NCBI RefSeq assembly: GCF_000069785.1
Contig: NC_010530.1
Coordinates: 304,001 to 368,000, forward strand
Length of the DNA: 64,000 bases
Direction of reading: 5' to 3'
From: Cupriavidus taiwanensis LMG 19424
GTDB lineage: Bacteria > Pseudomonadota > Gammaproteobacteria > Burkholderiales > Burkholderiaceae
Part shown: positions 18,393-26,507 of the stretch, in pieces
Numbering within the stretch: position 1 is the first letter of the stretch
How the letters are laid out: every line of letters begins with the position of its first letter
The notes under the pieces: generated by a model
The model's input: the letters and a program-made list of their open reading frames with translations, nothing else
Database searches by the model: none
What the model was told of the DNA's origin: nothing
Translations under genes and position numbers: made by a program

Positions 18393-21281
18393 ATGGACCT
18401 TGCCACGCTCTATCAGCATCTTTTTTCTTCGCACCATCGCTTGTACTGGCTGGACGGCAGCTCGCCGGTCGAAGAACTTGCCGTCGAAGCCTGGATCGGC
18501 CGGGAAGGTGTCTCGATGCTGGCGGAATCACGCATCATCGCGCTCAGCGCCAATGCCGGCATCCCGCTCGACAGCTTGCTTGGACAGCGAGTCACGCTGG
18601 TTACCGCACTGGCGGGTGGAAGGCAGTCACGCCGCACCGGCTTGATCCGCCAGGCCGAGAAGCTTGGTGCCGACGGCAGCCTCGCGCGCTATCGCCTGAC
18701 CGTGATCCCCTGGCTGTGGCTGACCACGCAGCAGCGCCACAGCCAGGTGTTTCAGAACCGCACACTCGACAGCATCATCGAATCCGTTCTGCAGGACTAT
18801 GCGCCATATGCCCACTGGCGCTATGCGGCCGGAGCCGAAGCCCGCATCGCCGCGTTCGGAGAACGCGACCACATCGCGCAATTCCGCGAGACCGACTACC
18901 AATTCTTGTCGCGCCTGCTGGCTGAGGCCGGCCTCGGATATACCGTCGTGGAAGACGACGAATCTCCCTTCGGCCATGCCGTGTTGATCTTCGCCGACAG
19001 CGCGCAATTGCCGGAAGACCCCGAATCGGCGGCTGGCGGCGGTATCCGCTACCACCGCGCGCATAGCCAGGAATCGGCTGACGCGATCCAGCAGTTGATC
19101 TGTGAGACGCGTGCCGCGGTCGGCGGCGTGGCAGTGAGCGCCTGGGACCCCGAAGTAAAGCGCGCGATCCGGGCGCACGCGCCGGCGCGCTACGGCGTCT
19201 TTTCCGGCCGAGCTGTGAGCCCGGATCCCTATTTTTCAGTGAGCCTGTCGCTGGCGCCGGACACGGCCAGCGCACAGCGCGTCGCCGAACAGGTGATGGA
19301 GGCGATCGAAGTCCGCGCACAGGTGTTTACCGGCAGCGCCTCGGTGCGCTCGCTGCGTAGTGGCACCCGCCTGACCGTCACGGATTGCCCGCATCTGCCG
19401 CCACAGCAGGACGATACGGCAGGGTATCCGCTGCTGCTCGATGCGGTGGAGCACTGCGGCATCAACAACCTCGCCGTGGAAACGCGTGCCGCGCTCGCCG
19501 ACCGGATCGGGCCGCTGGAAGCGGCGTTGTGCTTCGAGTTGCCGCCGCCGGCACCGGATGCCACGGCGACCTCCGCCGGTCTGATGAGCAGCGTCTTCGA
19601 CGACGCGGCCGAGCGGCTGGTACCGACCAAATCCCTGCGGTCGGCCGCACGGGAACACGGCTATGCGGCGCTCTTTCGTGCCTTCGATGCGCGCCGCCCA
19701 TGGCGCGCCGCTGTGCTGGAGGGCGATTGTCCGCGCCTCTATAGCCGAGCTACCCCGCTGGGCGCCCATACCGCAATCGTGGTCGGCCCGGACGGCCAGA
19801 CCCAGGCCGATGGCAGCGCCGAACACCACGCCAGCCCACGCGGGCAAATCCGCGTGCGCTTCCCGTGGCAGCGCGGCGAGCGCGCCGACGACCGCAGCAG
19901 CCGCTGGATCCGCGTCGCGCAACGGCAAGCCGGGACCGGCATGGGCTGGCAATGGCTGCCGCGCATCGGCCAGGAGGTGCTGGTCAAGTTTGCGGACAAC
20001 GATATCGACCAGCCGTTCGTGATCGGCGCGCTGTACAACGGCCAGGGCGAAGCTGGCATCGTCCCTACGCCGGGCGGCAAGTCGATGGCAGCCACCACCT
20101 TCTCCCAGCCCTATGACGCCAGCGGCATCTATGCGATGGGCTCCGACACGCAGCCGAGCGCACAGGGCAATCTGGCCGGCGGCAACAGCCCGGCGTGGCA
20201 CGGCATGAGCGCTGACGCGGATGGTCATCGCAACGCCGCCGCGCTGACCGGGTTCAAGAGCCAGGAGCATGGCGGCAAGGGCTACAACCAGCTGGTGTTC
20301 GACGACACGGATGAGCAACTGCGCACGCAACTCGCCACGACGGAACAAGCCACGCAGCTCAATCTCGGCCACGTGATTCACCAGCAGGACAACCGCCGCG
20401 GCAGTTTCCGGGGCCAGGGGTTCGAGCTGTGCACCGATGGCTACGCCGCGGTCCGTGGCAGGGCTGGGCTGCTGTTGACGACCTATCGCGATGCCGTCAC
20501 CGGCCACGTGCTGCCGACCGGCGACAACGCCGCCGGTATCGCACTGCTGCGGCAGGCGGGCGATCTGGTCCGGACGCTCAGCGATGGCTCCGTCACGCAC
20601 CAGACCCGAGCCCTGTCGACCGGGACGGGCGACGAGGCGCCGCTTGTGAAGCAAGCCAAAGCGGCAGCCGGCATGGTCGATGGGCAATCGCTCGAAGCGG
20701 CAAGGGCGGATGCGGCTGGCGGCAATACCAGCACGCCGGGAAAGGTGCCGCATCAGGGCGAGCCAATGGTCCACCTCAACGGCAGGGCTGGCGTCGCTAT
20801 GGTGGCGGGCCAGGACTTGCAAATCGCCAATGGGGAAAGCGTCGTGCTCGCCAGCGGCCAGGACAACAATGTCGCCGTCGCGGGACAAGGCCGTGTCCAT
20901 GCGGGACAGGCGATCGGCGTGGCCGCAGGCTTGTCTTCGGCCGGCGACGGCAACGTCGGCATGCAACTGACCGCAGGCCAGGGCGATATCGATCTCCAGG
21001 CGCAGCACGATTTGCTGAAGCTGGCGGCGCGAGAGGACCTGACCATTGTGTCGGCCAACATGAATGTGGACATTGCCGCGGCCAAGCGGATTCGCATCGC
21101 GACCGCGGGCGGGGCAGCCATCACGATTGAGGGCGGCAATATCACCTTCGAATGTCCGGGGCCGATTACCTACAAGGCGGCGCAGAGGAAGTTCGAGGGG
21201 CCGTCAAACACCAACCGAGACCTTCCCCAAGTTCCCGATACGCCATCTTCTCTCGACGACGACTATCCGTTCTCCATTTGA
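18393..21281 (+). CDS. vgrG: Type VI secretion spike protein VgrG with DUF2345 extension
   Basis: VgrG trimers form the tip of the T6SS needle and carry effectors. The 962-residue product has the gp27-like N-terminal part (about 1-330, including RYRLTVIPWLWLTTQQRHSQ and an FRETDYQFLSRLLAEAGL segment). The gp5 OB-fold follows (about 460-550: GQIRVRFPWQRGERADD, then WIRVAQRQAGTGMGWQWLPR). A VgrG-associated domain lies at about 620-740 (LVFDDTDEQLRTQLATTEQA), and a C-terminal DUF2345 beta-helix at about 785-930 (VASGQDNNVAVAG-like repeats). Such C-terminal regions commonly dock effectors. ATG 18393 was chosen; an in-frame TTG at 18381 is weaker. The effector gene begins 19 bases downstream. No structural tss genes are present, so this is a stand-alone cargo locus. 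Confidence 0.93.
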   Translation: MDLATLYQHLFSSHHRLYWLDGSSPVEELAVEAWIGREGVSMLAESRIIALSANAGIPLDSLLGQRVTLVTALAGGRQSRRTGLIRQAEKLGADGSLARYRLTVIPWLWLTTQQRHSQVFQNRTLDSIIESVLQDYAPYAHWRYAAGAEARIAAFGERDHIAQFRETDYQFLSRLLAEAGLGYTVVEDDESPFGHAVLIFADSAQLPEDPESAAGGGIRYHRAHSQESADAIQQLICETRAAVGGVAVSAWDPEVKRAIRAHAPARYGVFSGRAVSPDPYFSVSLSLAPDTASAQRVAEQVMEAIEVRAQVFTGSASVRSLRSGTRLTVTDCPHLPPQQDDTAGYPLLLDAVEHCGINNLAVETRAALADRIGPLEAALCFELPPPAPDATATSAGLMSSVFDDAAERLVPTKSLRSAAREHGYAALFRAFDARRPWRAAVLEGDCPRLYSRATPLGAHTAIVVGPDGQTQADGSAEHHASPRGQIRVRFPWQRGERADDRSSRWIRVAQRQAGTGMGWQWLPRIGQEVLVKFADNDIDQPFVIGALYNGQGEAGIVPTPGGKSMAATTFSQPYDASGIYAMGSDTQPSAQGNLAGGNSPAWHGMSADADGHRNAAALTGFKSQEHGGKGYNQLVFDDTDEQLRTQLATTEQATQLNLGHVIHQQDNRRGSFRGQGFELCTDGYAAVRGRAGLLLTTYRDAVTGHVLPTGDNAAGIALLRQAGDLVRTLSDGSVTHQTRALSTGTGDEAPLVKQAKAAAGMVDGQSLEAARADAAGGNTSTPGKVPHQGEPMVHLNGRAGVAMVAGQDLQIANGESVVLASGQDNNVAVAGQGRVHAGQAIGVAAGLSSAGDGNVGMQLTAGQGDIDLQAQHDLLKLAAREDLTIVSANMNVDIAAAKRIRIATAGGAAITIEGGNITFECPGPITYKAAQRKFEGPSNTNRDLPQVPDTPSSLDDDYPFSI

Positions 21282-21300
21282 TCGACAGTGTAGGTGCCCA

Positions 21301-23478
21301 ATGCTGATAAGTCCTCCCTTTCTGCCACCACGAGTCGACAGCCAAACCGAGGAGCAATGGCTGGAAGCCGCCATGTCGGGTGGCGAGCCGGGCGACGGTG
21401 GCTATCCGGTGAGCTATAACCTGGGATGGCATGGTGGCGTGCATTTGCAAGCTCCAGCTCGTGGCAACGCAGGAATGGAACCTGTGCGCGCGATAGCCGA
21501 CGGGGTGGTCGTTTACCGCCGCGGCTCCAGCGAGCCGCCCGAAGCGCCGGCACCGGATGCTCCGCTGAACTATGGTGGCCGAACGAGCGACGGTGTCGTT
21601 GTCGTCCGCCATGAAACAGAAATTGGAGCGGAATTTCAGCAAAATATTCCAACGCGAGTAATTTTTTTTTCCGTATACATGCATCTGCACACGGTGCGCA
21701 GCACGGTACGGCAGGGTCGGCAGATTCTTCGAAAGGATGAGATAGGGCAGGCGGGTTACATCAAAGGTCAGCCGGGTCGCATTCATCTTGAGATCATCTG
21801 TGATGACGCGAATTTAATAAAACTTGTTGGAAGGGGTAGTGGGTTTGTCTCGAAAATTAGCGATGGCCGTAGCGATGCCGTGTTTGGTGAACTCTATTTT
21901 TATTTGGCCGAGACTGTTCGGGTGTATCCGCAACGTCCGCCGCTGAATCGGCCCTCGCCTTCAGACGGTTCACCGTTGGGCGAAAACCTGTTTGTCGGAT
22001 TGCGATACGCGGAGGGCGACGGCATGCAGTACAAGCGCGGGCATGCGTACGTGACAACGTATCGACAATCCGGTACTCCACTAGGCACTGCCCTGATTGA
22101 GCCAGATGCCGAGTACAACCTCTACCGTGATGCAAACAGTATTAGTGATGCGTACCCTGCTAACGCGCGGCCTGCACCGAGCGCAGTGTATGAACTTCTG
22201 CGCTTTGGACGGATAGTCGGCCCTGATCCGCTTGTTCCTGCAGACGTACCACACTGGCGGCAGATTCGTACGCCCGCCGGTACGGGTTGGGTCAATCTAA
22301 ACGCTCAGGGAGTCCGCAAGTTCAGCGATGCTGACTTCCCCCACTGGCGAGGTTGGCAACTGATCGAAGATACCGCCGATGGAAATAGCCTGTGCAATGC
22401 ACCTGAAATTCTTGGTCCGGCGGATTTCAATAGGGATGGATCGATCACTGCCGACGAAGCTCACACACGTTTGATCGCCCCGGAAGTTAAGGCATTTCTG
22501 AGACGCTTGATCTGCAAATTTCCGACTGAATGGGATGCGACTGCAATAGATGCCAGTTGGGGATGGTTGAAGACGAGAAGCCCCGCCAATCAGAATCCAA
22601 TGACAGATCGTCAGTTTGATAGATTGCGCGGACATATCGAGGCGCTCGCGTTTTGGAAAGAAGCCAATCTTCAGATTCCTCAACTTAATGCGGATGGTCA
22701 AATCACAGGAAGTGAAGCGCTAGCGAGGACGCATTGGCATTTCGATCCGCGCGAGTTCGTTCGGATATTTAGAAAGTGTGGATGGATGAGTCCTCTGGAA
22801 TTTTCGTTGGTTTACACGGATGCTTATCAAAAGAAGATCGGGTCACGACTTGATACGGCGAGAAATGCGCTAAGCCATGAGGTACGAGAACGCTACCGGA
22901 CTCAACTTAACAAGGTTGTTAGGAAATATCATTTGAATGCTTCTAGCTATCGTCTGGCTCACTTTCTCGGGCAGGGTGCAGAAGAGTCCAGGACCTTGAC
23001 GCTGATGTTCGAACGGAGAAGCGAAGCGAGTTGCAATCAGCTGTACAGTGGGAGATTGGGAAATGATCTTCTGGGAGATGCCTTTAGATACCGTGGAAGA
23101 GGAATGAAACAATTGACAGGTAAATATAATTACACCGAATATTGGGTGTACCGCGGGTGGATAGCTAGAGAATCTTTTGACAGAAGCTGGTGGGAACGGC
23201 GAGGAGTGGTTCGGAGGCCAGTCATCAGCAATCCAGATGTGCTGGCTACTGATGACTATGCGGTTATTGATGCAGGTGGTTGGTATTGGGCTGCGTCCCC
23301 TCATCGCGGAGAGCCCCATATGCTCAGCTCAATTAATCGGATGGTAAATTCGGGACGCCCTACGCGAGAGAATGTTCGGATGGTTACGCTTGCCATCAAT
23401 GGCGGTGAGACCGGTCTCGATAATCGCGAATTCCACACGGATAGAATTTATCGTGTGGTTGGTGATGAGGTGTATTAA
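21301..23478 (+). CDS. Candidate T6SS cell-wall effector: M23-like domain plus GH19-like lysozyme domain
   Basis: A 725-residue protein with no signal peptide, directly downstream of vgrG. Residues about 38-170 resemble an M23/LytM peptidase: GWHGGVHLQAP (H44, H48), VRAIADGVVVYRR, VYMHLHT (H128) and GRIHLEI (H162). The usual HxxxD Asp is His48, and the usual HxH first His is Arg160, so activity may be altered. An SH3-like stretch follows at about 315-360. An EF-hand loop DFNRDGSITADE lies at 375-386, and a weaker one at 461-472. Residues about 535-720 match GH19 chitinase/lysozymes: HFLGQGAEES with probable catalytic Glu562 and FRYRGRGMKQLTG. The frame remains open far into vgrG, but ATG 21301 is the sensible start. 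GC falls well below the neighbours. Its stop overlaps the next start (TAATG). Confidence 0.8.
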   Translation: MLISPPFLPPRVDSQTEEQWLEAAMSGGEPGDGGYPVSYNLGWHGGVHLQAPARGNAGMEPVRAIADGVVVYRRGSSEPPEAPAPDAPLNYGGRTSDGVVVVRHETEIGAEFQQNIPTRVIFFSVYMHLHTVRSTVRQGRQILRKDEIGQAGYIKGQPGRIHLEIICDDANLIKLVGRGSGFVSKISDGRSDAVFGELYFYLAETVRVYPQRPPLNRPSPSDGSPLGENLFVGLRYAEGDGMQYKRGHAYVTTYRQSGTPLGTALIEPDAEYNLYRDANSISDAYPANARPAPSAVYELLRFGRIVGPDPLVPADVPHWRQIRTPAGTGWVNLNAQGVRKFSDADFPHWRGWQLIEDTADGNSLCNAPEILGPADFNRDGSITADEAHTRLIAPEVKAFLRRLICKFPTEWDATAIDASWGWLKTRSPANQNPMTDRQFDRLRGHIEALAFWKEANLQIPQLNADGQITGSEALARTHWHFDPREFVRIFRKCGWMSPLEFSLVYTDAYQKKIGSRLDTARNALSHEVRERYRTQLNKVVRKYHLNASSYRLAHFLGQGAEESRTLTLMFERRSEASCNQLYSGRLGNDLLGDAFRYRGRGMKQLTGKYNYTEYWVYRGWIARESFDRSWWERRGVVRRPVISNPDVLATDDYAVIDAGGWYWAASPHRGEPHMLSSINRMVNSGRPTRENVRMVTLAINGGETGLDNREFHTDRIYRVVGDEVY

Positions 23479-24065
23479 TGAAAAGGACGCTCGCCCTGGT
23501 GCTATTAATGACGACGGGACTCAGCAATGCTGGTGCGTTGCCTGATGTAGTCATGTTCACTGGAGATTCGATACAAGTAGAGGTCCCTACTCGAGACTAT
23601 ACGAGGGTTGCCGAAAGCATATCGGCTGCTGGGTCCGATGCCGAGCATAGGGGCGTGTTGTTCGATATCGTGCTGACAAGGCGGCGCCCATTAGGAGGCA
23701 ACGAATCTGACACCGGAACCGTTTGCCGTAAAACCATTGCGGTTTGCCAATCGATCGGCCGGGGAGTGGTGCCTTATTGGCTTGATGTCAACGGTATTCT
23801 GCGCATTGGGAGCGCCACCGAGATTGTGCGGGAGATTTCGCTCTCGGGACGGCCTGCTTTCGAAGCGTTTCACCTATGTGCTTGGAATCAAAACGGCGTG
23901 AACATGCCGGTTGGAGGGCAATGTTATACATTGGTCCTGCCGCTCGAGAACAAAGTGGTGAGCCTTAGTTTTTTGTTGGGGCGGAATGTTGGTTGCCAGA
24001 AGTATGAAAGGTGCTGGCGCCAAGAACTGAAGAAGGCCCGGTGGATTGCCGGCAGGGTCAACTAA
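23478..24065 (+). CDS. Secreted hypothetical protein, candidate immunity partner of the upstream effector
   Basis: No family is recognised. The 195-residue product begins MKRTLALVLLMTTGLSNAGA, a clear Sec signal peptide with a probable cut after SNA, so it should be periplasmic. The mature part holds seven Cys residues (for example CRKTIAVC, CAWNQNGVNMPVGGQC and CQKYERC), suggesting disulfides. The start overlaps the effector stop by one base (TAATG), so the two are coupled. Periplasmic location, tight coupling and shared low GC are what is known for immunity proteins against peptidoglycan-cutting T6SS effectors. The immunity role is inferred from that context only. Confidence 0.7.
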   Translation: MKRTLALVLLMTTGLSNAGALPDVVMFTGDSIQVEVPTRDYTRVAESISAAGSDAEHRGVLFDIVLTRRRPLGGNESDTGTVCRKTIAVCQSIGRGVVPYWLDVNGILRIGSATEIVREISLSGRPAFEAFHLCAWNQNGVNMPVGGQCYTLVLPLENKVVSLSFLLGRNVGCQKYERCWRQELKKARWIAGRVN

Positions 24066-24099
24066 TAGAGAAGTCTCTGTAAGCGTCAGTACGTCACCC

Positions 24100-24987
24100 C
24101 TACCCCCGCAACACCTGCACCACCAACGCAAACGCCGGCGACGGCTGCCGCCTGCTCGGGTAGTACAAATGGTAGCCATTGAACTTCGGACACCAGTCCT
24201 CCAGCACGCGCACCAGCCGGCCGGCTTCGATATGCGGCATCAGTTCATCCTCGGGCAGCAGCGTGATCCCCAACCCGGCGAGCGCCGCGTCCACCTGCGG
24301 CTGCGTGGTATTGAAGATCAGCGGCCCGTCCACGCGCACGTTCACCTGGCGGCCGCGCCGCTCGAAGTCCCAGACGTATAGGCCCCCGGAGGTGGGCATG
24401 CGCTGGTTGATGCAGCGGTGCGCCATCAGGTCTTTCGGGGTCTTCGGCGGCGGATGGGCGGCGAAGTAGGCGGGCGATGCCACCACCGCCATGCGCAGCG
24501 GTGGGCCGATGGGTACGGCGATCATGTCCTTGTCGATGGTGTTGCCCAGCCGCACGCCGGCGTCGAAGCGGTCTGCCACGATGTCACGGAAGCCGTAGTT
24601 GACGTCGAACTCCAGCTTGATGTCCGGATATTCCTGCAGCAGCGGCGTGAGCCTGGGCAGCAGGATGGTGTGCAGCACGTTGTCGCCGCAGGTGATGCGG
24701 ACCGTGCCGGCGGGCTTGTCGCGCAAGGCGGTCAGGGCATCGAGCTCGGCCTCGATTTCGTCGAAGCGGTGGCCGATGGCCTGCATCAGCCGTTCGCCCG
24801 CCGCGGTGGGCGAGACGCTGCGCGTGGTGCGGGTCAGCAGCCGGATCCGCAGCCGTTCCTCCAGGCCGCGCACGGCCTGGCTCAGCGCTGACTGCGTGAC
24901 GCCCAGCGAGGCGGCGGCCCGCGTAAAGCTGCCTTCGCGCGCCACCGTCACGAAAGCCAGCAGGTCGTTGAGATTGCGTCGGACCAT
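24100..24987 (-). CDS. LysR-family transcriptional regulator
   Basis: The 295-residue protein has the LysR winged helix at about 5-64 (LNDLLAFVTVAREGSFTRAA, then ASLGVTQSALSQAVRGLE) and an effector-binding domain from about 90, including GTVRITCGDNVLHTILLPRL. The segment GGLYVWDFERRGRQVNVRVDG is typical of the group near toluate/aromatic LysR proteins that act next to oxidoreductases or exporters. ATG 24987 gives MVRRNLNDLLAFV; the frame is open to 25041 but those extra residues are not LysR-like. It is divergent from the MFS gene, and its promoter carries a motif repeated before the hydroxylase operon. Confidence 0.9.
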   Translation of the reverse strand: MVRRNLNDLLAFVTVAREGSFTRAAASLGVTQSALSQAVRGLEERLRIRLLTRTTRSVSPTAAGERLMQAIGHRFDEIEAELDALTALRDKPAGTVRITCGDNVLHTILLPRLTPLLQEYPDIKLEFDVNYGFRDIVADRFDAGVRLGNTIDKDMIAVPIGPPLRMAVVASPAYFAAHPPPKTPKDLMAHRCINQRMPTSGGLYVWDFERRGRQVNVRVDGPLIFNTTQPQVDAALAGLGITLLPEDELMPHIEAGRLVRVLEDWCPKFNGYHLYYPSRRQPSPAFALVVQVLRG

Positions 24988-25007
24988 GCGTCGGACTCCA
25001 TCGGCAT

Positions 25008-25038
25008 ATTGATTAGTGCTACTTATAACCTCTTTAAG
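25008..25038. promoter_or_regulatory. Candidate LysR operator, copy 1 (lysR/MFS intergenic)
   Basis: A 31-bp sequence built of ATTGATTAGT, then CTTATA, then CTTTAAG matches 25 of 31 positions with the copy at 29371-29401. It lies 21 bases upstream of the lysR start and about 180 bases upstream of the MFS start, where a LysR-type autoregulatory site would sit. An inverted repeat AGTGCT / AGCACT (25015-25020 and 25037-25042) overlaps it. Confidence 0.55.
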
Positions 25039-25220
25039 CACTCATTAGCTAGTCACGGGCGCGTCCACGCGCGAAGATGGGTGCGACGAAGAGGCCGGGA
25101 ACCCGGCTTCGCCCATTGCCGCTTCCGGCACATTTTCCCGCATACCGCGCTCGGGCCACGCAGCTCAGGATGATCAAGGAGCCGCGCGGGGTCGTGCGCG
25201 TATCCAGATCTTCCAACTGC

Positions 25221-26456
25221 ATGACAACCCGACTCTGTGACGCCCCCGTGGGCGCGACCCTCCCTGCGCACGATGCCGAACGCCAGCCCGCCCATTGGGG
25301 TGGCGTGTTCGCGATGACGCTGTGCGTGTTTGCGCTGATTGCCTCGGAATTCATGCCGGTCAGCCTGCTGACGCCCATGGCCGCCGACCTGCATGTCACC
25401 GAAGGCCGGGCGGGCCAAGGCATCGCGATCTCCGGCGCCTTTGCGGTGATGACCAGCCTGTTTATCGCCGCGCTGGCGGGCAGCATGAACCGCAAGACGC
25501 TGCTGCTGGGGCTGACGGCACTGATGGCCGTCTCCGGCGCGGTGATCGCGCTGGCGCCCGACTACCTTGCGTACATGGCGGGCCGTGCGCTGATCGGCGT
25601 GGTCGTCGGCGGCTTCTGGTCGATGTCGGCGGCGACGGCGATGCGACTGGTTCCGCCGGGGCAGGTGCCGCGCGCGCTGGCAATCTTCAACGGCGGCAAC
25701 GCGCTGGCCACGGTAGTGGCCGCGCCGCTGGGCAGCTACCTGGGCGCGGTGATCGGCTGGCGCGGCGCGTTCTTCTGCCTGGTGCCGGTGGCGCTGATCG
25801 CTTTCGCGTGGCAGTGGGTCAGCTTGCCGGCGATGCCGGTGGCGGCGCGCGGCAGCGGCTCAGTCAATGGCTCAAGCAACGGCTTGCGGCTGCTGCGCCA
25901 GCCGCCGGTGGTGCTGGGCATGCTCGGTGCCAGCGTTTTCTTCATGGGGCAGTTCACGCTGTTCACCTACGTGCGGCCGTTCCTCGAGACGGTGACGCGG
26001 GTGGATGCGTCGTCGCTGTCGCTGATCCTGCTGGTGATCGGGATTGCGGGGTTCATCGGCACCATGGCTATCGGCGCGGCGCTCCGGCGCGGGTTCTACG
26101 CCACCATGGTGGCTATACCGGTCTTGATGGCCGGGATTGCGTTGGCGCTGATTGCATTCGGTGGCCAGACTGCCGCGACGGTCGCGTTGCTGGGACTGTG
26201 GGGGTTTGTGGCCACCGCGGCGCCCGTGGGTTGGTGGGCCTGGGTCGCCAGGACCTTCCCGAACGATGCCGAGGCCGGTGGTGGCCTGCTGGTGGCGGTG
26301 GTCCAGCTTGCCATCGCGCTGGGCTCTACCGTCGGTGGCCTGCTGTTTGACCGCGGCGGTTATCAAAGCACCTTCGTCGCCAGCGCGGCGCTGCTGGGGG
26401 TCGCCGCATGGCTGACCTGGCTGACCGCGCGCGCCGCAGCGGCGCGGGCCGCCTGA
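25221..26456 (+). CDS. MFS transporter, DHA1-type exporter
   Basis: A 411-residue inner-membrane protein with about twelve hydrophobic helices. Family features include SEFMPVSLLTPMAADLHVTE in helix 1 and its loop, GRALIGVVVGGFWSMSAATA with the DHA1 motif region, and PLGSYLGAVIGWRGAFFCLV at helices 5-6. This pattern matches the sugar/nucleoside and drug efflux DHA1 group (AraJ/NepI-like); the substrate cannot be read. ATG 25221 gives a short cytoplasmic N-terminus. Upstream ATGs exist at 25170 and 25077 but add residues with no family likeness. Divergent from lysR and convergent with the hydroxylase operon. Confidence 0.88.
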   Translation: MTTRLCDAPVGATLPAHDAERQPAHWGGVFAMTLCVFALIASEFMPVSLLTPMAADLHVTEGRAGQGIAISGAFAVMTSLFIAALAGSMNRKTLLLGLTALMAVSGAVIALAPDYLAYMAGRALIGVVVGGFWSMSAATAMRLVPPGQVPRALAIFNGGNALATVVAAPLGSYLGAVIGWRGAFFCLVPVALIAFAWQWVSLPAMPVAARGSGSVNGSSNGLRLLRQPPVVLGMLGASVFFMGQFTLFTYVRPFLETVTRVDASSLSLILLVIGIAGFIGTMAIGAALRRGFYATMVAIPVLMAGIALALIAFGGQTAATVALLGLWGFVATAAPVGWWAWVARTFPNDAEAGGGLLVAVVQLAIALGSTVGGLLFDRGGYQSTFVASAALLGVAAWLTWLTARAAAARAA

Positions 26457-26507
26457 CGCGCATCGCGTGCACGGCGGACCGCCGCGACCATGGTCGCGGC
26501 GCCTTGC

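Noticed and set aside
18393..24065. A prophage or a full T6SS gene cluster
   Set aside because: The gp5-like and lysozyme domains belong to VgrG and its cargo; no phage structural genes and no tss structural genes are present.
23700..24099. Attachment sites or integrase remnants at the end of the effector-immunity cassette
   Set aside because: I found no direct repeats matching the vgrG side and no integrase; recombination by homology is more likely.
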